Shown here in pieces: positions 23,441-33,448 of a stretch of 64,000 nt of DNA. Origin of the DNA: Molossus alvarezi (taxonomy: Eukaryota; Chordata; Mammalia; Chiroptera; Molossidae). Numbering within the stretch: the stretch's first letter is position 1; each line of letters opens with the position of its first letter. Made by a program: the position numbers and the translations under genes. The stretch lies in NCBI GenBank assembly GCA_037176705.1, contig CM073898.1, forward strand, positions 24,660,488 through 24,724,487, in the 5' to 3' direction. Below the pieces are notes generated by a model. It saw only the letters and a list, made by a program, of their open reading frames with translations, made no database searches and had not been told where the DNA came from.

Positions 23441-23650
23441 ATTAATATAGACTTTGGGCCAGGCAGACAGGCATAGCTTGTATCCTGCCTCTGCTAGTAT
23501 TTGTAGTGTGATGTTGGGCAACTCAGTTTACCCCACCAATCCTCAGTTTTGTCACCTGTTAAATGGGTATATAAATTTCTACTCTGCTGAATTGTGGTGA
23601 CTAACAAATAAGATTTTGATGCTAAATAATACTAATAAACAAGAATGCTC
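23441..23650 (+). mobile_element. MIR SINE
   Basis: GTGTGATGTTGGGCAACTCAG, CAATCCTCAGTTTTGTCACC and TTAAATGGGTATATAAATT follow the MIR core, followed by a decayed 3' end. Confidence 0.68.
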
Positions 23651-23754
23651 TAGCAATGCAAATTTCCTTCTGGCTCTTGAATTTCTCTATTTGCCGAGAT
23701 TCTACAATAAAACCAGGATGGTTTGATCTCCAAAAGCTGAGTATGTACTTGTTA

Positions 23755-23942
23755 CTTCCTGGAATGTTGAGGCTCATTATGTTTCAATTACCTTCCCTGT
23801 GGAAACACACAGCCCTTTCTTCCCTGATAGGCTACCTCACCAGCAGTGCCCCCTCCACACTTATGCCTTCTCCTCCCTTTCCTAGGGTGCACAGAGCTGG
23901 TGATTAGTAGACCTTCAAAGATGATTATTGAATAAATGACAG
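23755..23942 (+). mobile_element. Possible L2 3' end fragment
   Basis: Ends in GGTGATTAGTAGACCTTCAAAGATGATTATTGAATAAATGAC (23898-23939), which resembles a decayed L2 terminus. The pyrimidine-rich sequence before it fits L2 3' sequence. Confidence 0.4.
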
Positions 23943-24349
23943 AGTTGGCCTGAGTGTTAATTCATGTCCCAGAACCCTCTCAAGTGGGCTCTGTGACATG
24001 GCACAACTTTACACAATTATCTGGTTAATCACGTAGGACAAACATGAAGAATCTGAGTGTCATTTAAGCCTAATTAGGTTTAGAGGTTCCCCCCACATTC
24101 TCAGCTGTAGATTCATAGGCTATCTTGTGGGGCAGCACAGGAACAGTTTCATCCTGAGGCTTGGGGACTTGCTAAAGATGGGAGTAGGGAAGGTTGTCTT
24201 CTTTACACTTTAGGTATCACCTCTCAGAGGCAGGAGACAAGGGCCCTGCTCAGAAACAGAGATGGCCACATTTAATACTAGAGTGTCTCTACTACCTCCC
24301 TCAGTTTTTTTAGTGTCACAATGCTTGATACTGCCAAAGCTGTGTCAGT

Positions 24350-24445
24350 TTTATTCAATTACCCATTCATTTATACCACCAATAATTATTGAGCACCTTT
24401 TATGTACCAGGCACTGTGCTAAGAATTATGTACACAGTACTCAAC
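24350..24445 (-). mobile_element. L2 LINE 3' end fragment
   Basis: CCATTCATTTATACCACCAA, TTATTGAGCACCTTTTATGTA and CCAGGCACTGTGCTAAGAAT are the reverse complement of the L2 terminus. Confidence 0.72.
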
Positions 24446-26430
24446 ACTCACAGAAAGTCACTTTAAGGTCTTTAAATCTAACTGTAAATTCTATATTTGA
24501 ATAGCTTCATTAATCCCTTTTTCAGTCTCCAAAGATTAGTGGAGAACCATTACAATTCTGATGAAGACCCATCTCTCCTGGTGAAGACAAGACAGCCTTT
24601 TCTCTACCTGGCTGCTCGGAAATGACAAAGTCTTCCTGGTATTGAGCCCATATATGTCTCTGGTGCTGGATCCATCCACAGGAAGCCACAGAGAATAGGC
24701 CTAATCCCTCTCCATGTGCCATCCTTTCAGAACTCTGAAATCAGCTATCTCATCTTCTCAAAGCCAACATTCCCAAATCCTCGTGCAGTACCACTTCTGA
24801 CACGGCCCCCTCTCCATCCTTCTCATAGTCTCCCAATCCCCAAAAATGGTTGACAAGGAGAAAGAAATGGGTGCAAACAGAGGCTGAAGATATCTAACGC
24901 ATATCAAGCGCAGAATTTGGAGCAAATGAATTAGCCGGATATTAACTGCAAGGAAATGGAATAAAAATAGGAGCATTTAGACAGGCCTTCAGGAAAACTT
25001 CCCAACAATGAGGCTGGACTGTGCCAAACCCAAAACATTTGGAAAAAAGCTTGAGATGTTCGGTAAATCCCAAACTTGAGCATTGGGGGAATGGTTTGGG
25101 CTGTCTTAATTGTCCCTATTTAACTTGACAAGACCCTCATTCGCTGAACTTCTTCCAGAGAAAGAGTGGTTTCCAATTCAACACAATAAGACCCTCTACT
25201 GTCCTTTCTTTGGTTTCTTCTTTCTCTTTCTCTTCATTGTTTGCCAAAGTTCTTCCCAAGAGACCACGAATTCCTGAACTGAAGACTGTTTTCATTACCC
25301 AGTATGATGGGCATTTAGAGGAGGTTGATTTATATTCAGTTTGAAGTTTCTCTTTAAGAGAGAAAAAACAAAACAAAACTGACCATCCTTTAAAGAAAAG
25401 TAGCTGGCACTCATATTGCAAATATATTAAATGTTTCCAGATTAGATTCCAGCAGAATACAGTCTATCTTTGTGCAGGGGTAATGGGCTACAACTTCTAG
25501 ACAGCCCTCTGCTTTCTGCCAGGGATTTCTCGTCTTGGTTCAGGTACAAGGGGCCTTGTAATGCACAGAGAATAAAGGCTTCAGCATCCCAGAGACACAT
25601 GCTGGGAGGGCTGGCTGGATGCTCTAGACTGCCCCGGAGACTATGAGGAGGAGATGGTTCTATAGCTAAATCTGGTAATACTCACCTTCCAAGAATCATA
25701 AGGCATCATGTAAAAGAAAAGAGCCAACACTGCATTTGGCTAAGCCATCCCCCCAGGACATTTGGTGTAAGCCTACTGGTGGCAGAGCCCCAAGCCCGAT
25801 GGCAATGCTTCCATGTGAGACAATCTCTATGAAAAGAGAAAACTTCTGGCACTGAGGAATGGCATTGGGACATGGCTGCAAGGTCAATGACAGAAGATTG
25901 GTTTTTCCTTTTCAAAATGAAAGATTCTTTGTCATCAGAAATGGAACAGACCCACAGCTGCCAGCACTCATGCATTTTGCTCACTCATGAAGAATTGAGA
26001 TCCAGTAAATCGAAATATATCATCCTTCAGCCTACTCATATTCACAGGCTAACGAGCAGAGGATGGTTTATCAGACACTGCTGGTTGTCTGTGCAATATC
26101 CATTTTCGTTGTCATCCTAAATCAAAGAACCCTGATTTTGTTAGGATCTTAATTGGATTAGTGTTGTTTTTCCCAGCATCCTGTGCAACAAGAACTAGCC
26201 TTGGGAAAAAAATTTAGAGATTTCTGGGAAAGTTCTTTTTTTTTTTTTGATAAAGGTCACTGCTTCTTTCTTCCATGTTACTTTCTTTTTCATCTTCCTG
26301 TTTTAAATGCAGATATGGGGCTGGAGGTATAGCAGCTGTCTTGGGACTAAGAGTGAAAGTCACGCACTAAGATGGGAAGCAGGAAGATGGGAGGAGCTGA
26401 GAACTGATGATGTCATGGATCTGCAGCTCC
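24446..26430. other. Unclassified noncoding stretch
   Basis: No repeat family, RNA or exon recognised over about 2 kb. A T-run lies at 26238-26249. Confidence 0.45.
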
Positions 26431-27262
26431 AGTCCTGGACTGCATCCTTCTCTACACCCCTTCCCCATACACATACATACTTCCCATCTCAGGAAATGGA
26501 ACCACCCTCCTCCCAAAAGCTTTAGGAGTTGTCGTTGACTCTTCCCTGTCCCTTACCTCCCCTCTACTCTTCCATAGCAATCTGTTATCAAGTCTGTCAC
26601 TTCTACCAGCACAACACAGCTCAGATTCATCTATTTTTCATCTATGGGGCTCCCTCTGGAGTGAACTCATTACCACCTGAAATATTACCAGAGTCTCTTA
26701 CTGAGTCTCTCCACAAGTTCTTTGCTTCCTGCAATCCATTTCCACTCAGCAGCAGAAGTGCTTTCTTAAAACAGATCACACCACGCATCACACCACCCAC
26801 TTCAAACTCTTCATGGCATCCCACTGCATCGAGCATGAAATCAGAACTACTTACAATAGTTCTTGAGGCCTACATGACCTGGACACCACCACCTCTCCAA
26901 CATTGTCTCTCACTGTTCCTTCCTCTTCCTTCAGTTGCTCAAAATGACTCATTCCCCACCCAAAATGTTCTTGCCTTCAATTCAGCTCCATCTATTCCTT
27001 CAGGTCTTGCTTACGTGTCTGAAAGACTTTCCTGTCCACCAAGTCTAGAGGAAATTCCCCTGCTGTTGCTGTCCATCCCTGTGTAGCACATTCATGATTT
27101 ATGATGATTGAATTGGTTTGTTTACCTGCGTTTATTTGCTTTGACACTGTAAGCTCCTCAAGGATAGGACCTGTGTCTTTTTTGTTGTCTTTTTGTCTAG
27201 TCTCCTGCCTAGAACATAGTTAAAGATGTGAAATAACCGAATGAGTGAATACATTTAATCTG
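26431..27262 (+). mobile_element. L2 LINE 3' portion
   Basis: The longest L2-like block in the window. It contains CAAGTCTGTCACTTCTACC, ACTCTTCATGGCATCCCACTG, TTGAGGCCTACATGACCTGG, CCTTCAGGTCTTGCTTACG, CTGTAAGCTCCTCAAGGATAG and the end CCTGCCTAGAACATAG, all in L2 order. A 185-codon frame (26529-27086) lies inside it. That frame does not keep a reverse transcriptase motif and is a chance frame in a dead LINE. Confidence 0.7.
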
Positions 27263-27665
27263 CATGTGATAAAGCTGCAATGCATGTAATTTTTTGTTTG
27301 GTACAAATATAAAATGAAAATTTCTATGACACTCTTTATTTTAAGCCAGTTTAATAATCATACATGTATTTTTTTTACTCACTTAATTTTATTGTCTCAT
27401 TTTTCAATTCAAGCTTGATTATATAAGATAACATGTTTTGAGTCACAAACATATATTGACATGTAAATTAAATTTTAATTTCATTTTTGTGTCATCAAAA
27501 AACATTTATGATCTGTTTTGAATATTTTTTCCATGTTATTCTTACAAAAACTAATTTTCCTAGATAATTTTTATATTTTGTCTTTAAATAGAAAGATCAG
27601 AGAGACATTTTCAGGCTGGAGTTTGTAAGTCCTTCTTTGCAAATGACATGCAGTTGCTGGAACAG
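27263..27665. other. AT-rich unclassified stretch
   Basis: AT-rich sequence. No family or gene recognised. Confidence 0.45.
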
Positions 27666-27905
27666 ACTTACTCCTGGTTATTTAGGAGCATGGTCTGTGA
27701 AATTAGATAGCCTGGGTTCAAAGCAGCTATCATTGCCTGGCTGTGTGATATTGAGCAAATTGTGTACCTTGCTTGTGCCTTGGTTTCCTCAGTTGTATAA
27801 TCAGGAGGTAGTAGTACCATCTCTCAGAGAGTGGCAAAGTTACAATGAGGAAATGCATTATAGACAGGTGTCTGGGCACCTGGAATAGTGAGCATGGTAT
27901 GATTT
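27666..27905 (+). mobile_element. MIR SINE
   Basis: TAGATAGCCTGGGTTCAAAG, CTGGCTGTGTGATATTGAGC and CTTGGTTTCCTCAGTTGTAT follow the MIR consensus closely. Confidence 0.82.
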
Positions 27906-27911
27906 TAGTTA

Positions 27912-28305
27912 TTTGCATTAGTTTGCTGGGGTTGTCACATTAAAGTACCACACACTGGGGAGCTTAAACAACAAAAATGTACAGACTAGAGGTTCTGGAG
28001 GCCAGCAGTCCAAGGTCAAAGTGCTGGCAGGCTTAGTTTCTTCTGAGGCCTCTCTCCTTGGCTTGTAGAGGGCTGTCTTCTTCCTTTGTCTTCATGTGGT
28101 CTTCCTGCAGTGCCCATATGTGTCCAAATATCCTTTTCTTATAAGGACAGTCATATTGGATTAAGCCTACTCAAATAACTTATAATTACCTCTTTAAAGG
28201 CTCTCTTCAAATACAGTCACCTTCTGAGGTACTGGAGGTTAAGACTTCAACTTAAGAATTTGAGGAGGACACAATTTAGCCCACAACACTATTAATATTA
28301 TTCCC
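27912..28305 (-). mobile_element. MLT1-type MaLR LTR
   Basis: GCATTAGTTTGCTGGGGTTG, then GAGGCCTCTCTCCTTGGC, TTCTTATAAGGACAGTCATA, TTGGATTAAGCC, TAATTACCTCTTTAAAGG and a CACAATTTAGCCCACAACAC end. This is the full reverse complement of an MLT1-like LTR, about 390 bases, and appears to be a solo copy because no internal sequence adjoins it. Confidence 0.85.
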
Positions 28306-28351
28306 TCAGATAAGCAAAATTAGATATGGTGTCTATAGTTTCTCTTTTCAA

Positions 28352-28712
28352 CATTTAAAAAATTTTATTTACTGATTTTAGAGAGAGAGAAAGGGAGTGA
28401 GAGAGAGAGAGAAACATCAAGTTGTTGTTCCACTTATTCATGCATTCACTGGTTTATTTTATTTTTTATCCTCACCCAAGGACATGTTTATTAATTTTGA
28501 GAGAGAGAAACATCTATCAGTTGCCTCCTGTATGCCCCCTGACCAGGGGTCAAGCCTGCAGCCTTTTGGTGTACATGATGATGTATACCAAACTGAGCGA
28601 CCCTGCCAGGGCTCATTGGTTGATTCTTATATGCATCCTGACCAGAGGTTGTACCTATTACCTTGGTGTATAGGGAAGACACTCTAACCAACTGAGCTAA
28701 CTGGCCAGGGCT
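28352..28712 (-). mobile_element. Older tRNA-derived SINE, split
   Basis: Outer element: TTTATTTACTGATTTTAGAG plus AAACATCAAGTTGTTGTTCC (28357-28443) continues after the inner insertion with TTGGTTGATTCTTATATGC and CCTGACCAGAGG. It ends CAACTGAGCTAACTGGCCAGGGC. A second SINE splits it at about 28456-28611. Confidence 0.82.
28456..28611 (-). mobile_element. VES-type SINE nested in an older SINE
   Basis: Inner element: TTTTTTATCCTCACCCAAGG, GAGAGAGAAACATCTATCAG, TTGCCTCCTGTATGCCCCCT and the end ACCCTGCCAGGGC. The flanks ATTCACTGGTTT and CTCATTGGTTGA look like a diverged target duplication. Confidence 0.78.
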
Positions 28713-29115
28713 GTCAATATTGGTTTTTGAAGTGTTGCAGACTTCTTAATGAGAACTTTGTAGAGATGAATACAATGAACAAATCTGGTCAATAGCATCA
28801 TGAGGCAAATTTGCAGAATGAGTATTACTTTTATGCTCTTCATCCACTTGTCTTTAACATGAGTTCTCCTTATGCTTCCTATCTTTAGTAAACAATGTAT
28901 ATGATATACTTGCATGATGTGAGATGAAGAATAAATACAACTGTAAACTGTGTATGATGATCAAAACTGCCCTGGAAGTGAGGGTGGTGAGCCAAACACC
29001 CTTCCCTGATGCTCACCAGCTACCCAGCCACCTGCTAGGGCTTCTATGTGGACACTCTGACCTATTTCAGTAGAAGGGAAAGTATTTTAAAAGTTATATT
29101 GCTGATTTTTAAAAA
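28713..29115. other. Unclassified noncoding stretch
   Basis: No family or gene recognised. Confidence 0.45.
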
Positions 29116-29119
29116 CTGG

Positions 29120-29220
29120 AAACAGATCTCCAGCTCTACCTTTGATGATGTAGACACTCTGAAAAACTAATACCAGCCTCTGAGGTTTTAGTACCCACCC
29201 ACTGAGAAATGCTGATCTAG
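29120..29220. mobile_element. Possible MER5/MER20-like remnant
   Basis: Ends CCCACTGAGAAATGCTGATCTAGAC, like the terminal GAGAACCACTG-CTCTAG motif of hAT MITEs. Very weak. Confidence 0.3.
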
Positions 29221-29289
29221 ACTAAAACTTCCCCTAGCACAGGAGAATTCTTTGTAAGACACACTTGAAAGTTGAGCATAGACTATATA

Positions 29290-29465
29290 TATTGGAATTC
29301 TTGGTCTTAAATCCTATCCTGCCATTTATTAGCTGTTTAATGGTAAGCACATCATTTACTCTCTCTAATTCTGTTTCCTGTGCTATAAAATGAGAAAAAC
29401 AAAATATATTTCTCTGCTACTCACAGAACCCTTATGAGGGTTAAGGGGTATTAAAAAGGCACTTA
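29290..29465 (+). mobile_element. MIR SINE
   Basis: GGTCTTAAATCCTATCCTGCC, ATTTATTAGCTGTTTAATGG, ATTCTGTTTCCTGTGCTATAAAATGAG and CCCTTATGAGGGTTAAGGGG occur in MIR order. Confidence 0.72.
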
Positions 29466-29506
29466 AAAATTTATAACCAACCAACAAATCAATACAACAA
29501 TCAATA

Positions 29507-29655
29507 TACCCAAGGACATTTTTTTTTTCGTTTTTTGTTCAGATAGAGTGGGAGGGAGAGAGAGGAAGAGAGAGAAAGAGAGAAACATTGACGTGAAAGG
29601 GACACATCGAGTGGTTGCCACCCTCACGACCCAACAAGGGCTCGGGAACAAGATA
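29507..29655 (-). mobile_element. VES SINE lacking its tRNA head
   Basis: Begins CCCAAGGACATTTTTTTTTT, then GTTTTTTGTTCAGATAGAGTG, GA-rich tract, GGACACATCGAGTGGTTGCC and CACGACCCAACAAGGGCTCGG. It then stops abruptly at about 29655. The A/B-box head that should lie to the right is absent. Confidence 0.88.
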
Positions 29656-29794
29656 AACAATATGTTCAAATACCTTCTCCTCTGTGAAGTGCTTCTCACC
29701 CTTCCTCTCAGCATCTCCCACTGTTTCCCATAGTTCATTTCATATGTTTTTGAGAACTTGGAACACAGAACACTGTGTTTTCATTAGAGGAAAC

Positions 29795-29955
29795 ATAGTA
29801 AAATGACATGGTACATGAACAGTAGAGCCATGACGTACTTAACCAATGACAGGACCTGGAGCAAATAACTTAATCTTGGTTATTCTATCTATAGAGCGGG
29901 GATAGAAATTTACCTACATCATAGGATTAATTGAATTATTTCATACAAAGTCCAT
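29795..29955 (+). mobile_element. MIR SINE
   Basis: AGGACCTGGAGCAAATAACT, TATCTATAGAGCGGGGATAG and CCTACATCATAGGATTAATTGA match the MIR core and 3' part. Confidence 0.65.
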
Positions 29956-31138
29956 AGAACATCCTCTTCTCCTTTTCCTTCTTCCAGTGAGACAGATAAT
30001 GTGTTTTATTTATGTGTTGGCTTCTCCAGGGCCAGCACAGAGTGGATTCACTGCGGAAGCACAAACAGATTAACAGACAGGAGATCAGTTCCAGACCTAA
30101 GGTGATATTTAATTGATTTAAATGACACGAGTCTAAAAATATTCAATAACACAGCCCTCTGGCAATATCCAGGTAATTTGTTCTCTATCAACAAAGACAA
30201 ACTCTAAGTGAATTGCAACTATAACTGCAAACCCAGCTCAGAATGGTCCTGTCCTGTGTATGAGACACCGAGTTGCTTTTCAGAGATAGCAGACCAAAAC
30301 CGCCAGTCACAGCCAAGTCATACAGCCGAGGCATGAACAGAGGAGAGAACTTTGACGTCCATCTGCACCTGGAACCAAGATCTCCTCTCACCCCTCCCAA
30401 CATCACCCTCCCTCCCCCCCGCCATGGAACAAAAGGATGGGGACATAACCGGAATTTAAACACTGGAAACCTTTCAGAAGCAAAGGGCCCATTGACCAGG
30501 AAGATCCTGTGTTGATGCCCCTTACCATAGCTGGCTAAACTCCAAGGTCTTCCAATTAAAATAAGTCCACCAGAGCTACTGCATACTTGTCCCCATCTAC
30601 CCGTAAAAATCTGCCCCCAACCCTGAATCCCCTGGTCCCCTCCACTGCAATTCTCCAGATGAACTCTTTCTATTCTGAAACACAAGGTCAAGTGTCTTCA
30701 GGGACTCTGGGCCCGCCTTGCACAAAAAGCGCTGTGGACCCGTGGTCATCGATGGACAGTTTCTGTCCAGCATTAGTGAGGTCCTTTGAAAACCTTCACA
30801 CCCTTCTTATGAAAGAAACAGGTGGAATTGTTTCACTCATGTTAAAAACAAAATGACTAGAAATGGCATAAAGCAATTCAAATGTTTCTAAAATGGAATC
30901 AGTGACATCTAAACAGACATCTGCAATCCATTTGAGAACCCAGAACTCAGGAAGAGTCTGTGTTTGGGGAAGGAAAAGGAACAAAAAGATACAACAGGCA
31001 GCCCAAGGAAATAAACTTCACCAATGTTACAGTTCACAGAGATCAGAAAACCCAGAAGAGACGGAATACAGCTATGGTATTGTTCTCATGAGGTGGCAAA
31101 CTTATCCTGTCTTCTGTAATTGCTTATTTTTCTGACGT
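29956..31138. other. Unclassified noncoding stretch
   Basis: No family or exon recognised. A 167-codon antisense frame at 30188-30691 has no domain-like composition. Confidence 0.45.
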
Positions 31139-31320
31139 GTAACGCTTGAACTCTTTGAGGGTGGGGACTACTCTTTAGTTTTCTTTACCTGTGCTTTTAA
31201 ACTGTGCACGGGGATCCCCTGAGGACCTTGACATGCGGTAGAATGATTGGCACATTGTGGGTGCTCAAGAAGAATCTGTTGAGAAAATGGATGAATGATT
31301 AACAAATAGATGAGTGATTA
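31139..31320 (+). mobile_element. L2 LINE 3' end fragment
   Basis: TTGAACTCTTTGAGGGTGGG, then GATTGGCACATTGTGGGTGC, TCAAGAAGAATCTGTTGAG and AATGGATGAATG match the L2 terminus in sense orientation. Confidence 0.62.
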
Positions 31321-31479
31321 GCTCTTTAGACCATAGAGCCCTCCCCTTGCTACGGTTGACCTTTAGAGATTAGAACAAGTTTTGGGAATTAGAAGTGGGC
31401 AAGTAGATACAAGTTAGGAGTTAGGACACCTAGATTGAGAAGCACTGCTCTAGGCCATTTGTACATCTTCTTTTGAGAA

Positions 31480-32215
31480 ATAGCCATTCAAACCCTTTAC
31501 CTATTTTAAAATTTGTTTGTTTTTACATTACAAGAGTTATATTCTAAGTGTTCTTTATATATTCTGGATATAAGTTGCTCGACAGATATGTGGGACATTT
31601 ACATCTGCAAGTATTTTTTCCCATTCTGGGAGTTATCCTTTTCATTTCCTTGATGGCGTCCTTTGGAGTACAAAGTTTTTCTCTTTAATGAAGTCCAGTG
31701 TATTTGTGTGCTTTCTTTTGTCACTAGTGCTTTTGGTGTCAAACCATTCTCTAACCGAAGGCCACAAGTTACTCCTATGTATTCTAAGACTTTTATAGTT
31801 TTAACTCATACATTTAGGACTATGATTCCTTTTTTTTTAATCCTCACCCGAGGACATTTTTCCATTTTTTGTTCAGACAGAGTGGGAGGGAGAGAGAGGA
31901 AGAGAGAGACAGAGAATCATCGATGTGAAAGGAACACATCGAGTGGCTGCCACCCACACGACCAACCAGGGCCGGGGACAAACTGCAACCGAGCTACGTG
32001 CCCTTAGCTGGAACCGAACCCGGGTCTCTCTGGACCGCAGGCCGACGCTCTAACCTCTGAGCCAAACTGGCCAGGGCTATGATTGCTTCAGTTAAGCTTT
32101 GTATATGGTGTGAGGAAGGGCCCAGCTTCATACTTTCACATGTGGATGTCAAGCTGTCTTAGCACCATTTGGTAAAAAGATGATGCTATCTCTACTGAAT
32201 TGTCCTGGTATTCTT
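31480..32215 (-). mobile_element. Antisense L1 ORF2 3' part
   Basis: TTTACATTACAAGAGTTATA, CATTTCCTTGATGGCGTCC, GTGCTTTTGGTGTCAAACC, TATATGGTGTGAGGAAGGG and TGTCTTAGCACCATTTGGT match the antisense of the L1 ORF2 3' region. It is decayed and has no open frame. A VES is inserted at 31832-32076. Continues at 32481 after an LTR-like interruption. Confidence 0.85.
31832..32076 (-). mobile_element. VES-type SINE inserted in L1
   Basis: Reverse-strand VES from TTAATCCTCACCCGAGGAC through TTTTGTTCAGACAGAGTGGG and AACCGAACCCGGGTCTCTC to GAGCCAAACTGGCCAGGG. Flanking duplication CTATGATTCCTT at 31820-31831 and CTATGATTGCTT at 32077-32088, one mismatch. The L1 resumes directly after it. Confidence 0.95.
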
Positions 32216-32480
32216 TTTGTGATGGTTAAATTTTGTACCAACTTGGCTCAGCTATGGTGTCCAGTCATTTGTTCAGACACGACACTAAATATTACCGTGA
32301 AAGGATTCTGTAGATGTGATTAACATGTACAGTCACTTGGCTTTAAGTTGACAAGATATTTCCTTTGATAATGTGAGTGGGCCTCATTCAAACAGTGAAA
32401 ATCTCAAGAGTAAAAATGAAGGTTTCGGGAAGGAATTTTGCCTCAAGTCTATAACACAAAATCCTGCTGGTGTTTTCCAG
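32216..32480 (+). mobile_element. Ancient LTR-like repeat interrupting L1
   Basis: Begins TGTGATGGTTAAATTTTGTACC, then TAGATGTGATTAACATG and AATGTGAGTGGGCCTCATTC. This is a widespread mammalian interspersed repeat that I associate with ERVL-type LTRs but cannot place in a subfamily. L1 sequence lies on both sides. Confidence 0.5.
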
Positions 32481-33235
32481 CCTGCTTATTTAGATATTCT
32501 TTAATTTCTTTCAGCAACCTTTTGTCGTTTTTGGTGTACAAGTCTTACATGGCTTTTATGAAATGTATTCCTAAGTATTTTATTCTTTTTATGCTATTTT
32601 AAATGAAATTGTTTTCTTACTTATGTTTATGGATAGCTCATTGCTAATGTAGAGAAATAGAATTTATTTTTGCATATTGATTTTGTATCCCGAAGCTTTG
32701 CTGAATGCATTTATTACTTCTAAAAGTTTGTGTGTGTGTGTTTATATGTGTGTGCATTACTTAGGATTGTCCATTTTTAAGATCATATCACCTGTGAATA
32801 CAGTTTTTAATTCTTCCTTTCCAATTTAAATGCCTTTTATTTCTTTTTCTTGCATAATTGTCTTGACTAGAATTTCTAGAACAAAGTTGACTAAAAGGGG
32901 CAAGAATAGAGATCCTTGTCTTTTTTCTGATCTTAGTGGGGAGGTTTTCAGTCTTTTACCAGTACTATGATATAAGTTAGCTGTGGGTGTTTTATTTTAG
33001 ATCCCCTTTATCAGACGAGGAATTTTCATTTTAGTCCTAATTTGTTAAGTGTTTCTATCATGGAAAGGTATGGGATTTTGTCAAATGCTTTCTCTACATG
33101 AATTGAAATAATCATGTGTTTTTTTGTCCTTTATTCTATTGATATAACATATAGCATAGATTTATTTTTGTATGTTGAATTACCCTCGCATTCCTAGGAT
33201 AAATCCCACGTGGTCATTGTATAATCCTTTTCATA
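32481..33235 (-). mobile_element. Antisense L1 ORF2 (reverse transcriptase region)
   Basis: TTCCTAAGTATTTTATTC, GATTTTGTATCCCGAAGC, TGCCTTTTATTTCTTTTTCT, GATCCTTGTCTTTTTTCTG, TTTGTCAAATGCTTTCTC and GGATAAATCCCACGTGGTC are the antisense of L1 ORF2. Many indels, so it is not coding. Order and orientation are consistent with the piece at 31480-32215, so the two are probably one insertion. Confidence 0.9.
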
Positions 33236-33237
33236 TA

Positions 33238-33411
33238 CAGGCATACCTCATTTTATTGCATTTTGCTTTATTGCACTTTACAAGTTTTGCATTTTTGCAA
33301 ACTGAAGGCAAGACCCTCCACCAACAAAAAGATTATGACTCCTTTTATTGCAATACTTGTTTTATTACAATGATCTGAAATCGAACCTGTAATATCTTCA
33401 AGGTATTCCTA
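33238..33411 (+). mobile_element. Tigger-type MITE (pogo/mariner family)
   Basis: Starts CAGGCATACCTCATTTTATTG and ends AATATCTTCAAGGTATTCCTA, giving imperfect terminal inverted repeats. It is flanked by TA (33236-33237, 33412-33413), the expected Tc1/mariner target duplication. The internal piece GGCAAGACCCTCCACCAACAAAAAGATTATGACTCC (33308-33343) is the end of a Tigger transposase-coding region. It is an internally deleted, inactive derivative. Confidence 0.9.
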
Positions 33412-33421
33412 TATTGTATGT

Positions 33422-33448
33422 ACACACACACACACACACACACACACA
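33422..33448 (+). repeat. (AC)n microsatellite
   Basis: About thirteen AC units just beyond the Tigger element. Confidence 0.95.

Noticed and set aside
26529..27086. 185-codon plus-strand reading frame
   Set aside because: It lies in an L2 LINE 3' region. It has no reverse transcriptase or other domain and its composition follows the pyrimidine-rich LINE sequence.
30188..30691. 167-codon minus-strand reading frame
   Set aside because: No domain-like composition. A plus-strand frame overlaps it, and there is no supporting context.
32481..33235. Possible L1 ORF2 coding sequence
   Set aside because: The antisense match to ORF2 is clear, but indels and stops break every frame, so it is a dead fragment.
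33308..33343. Tigger transposase gene
   Set aside because: Only a short piece of the transposase 3' end remains inside a 174-base deleted element.
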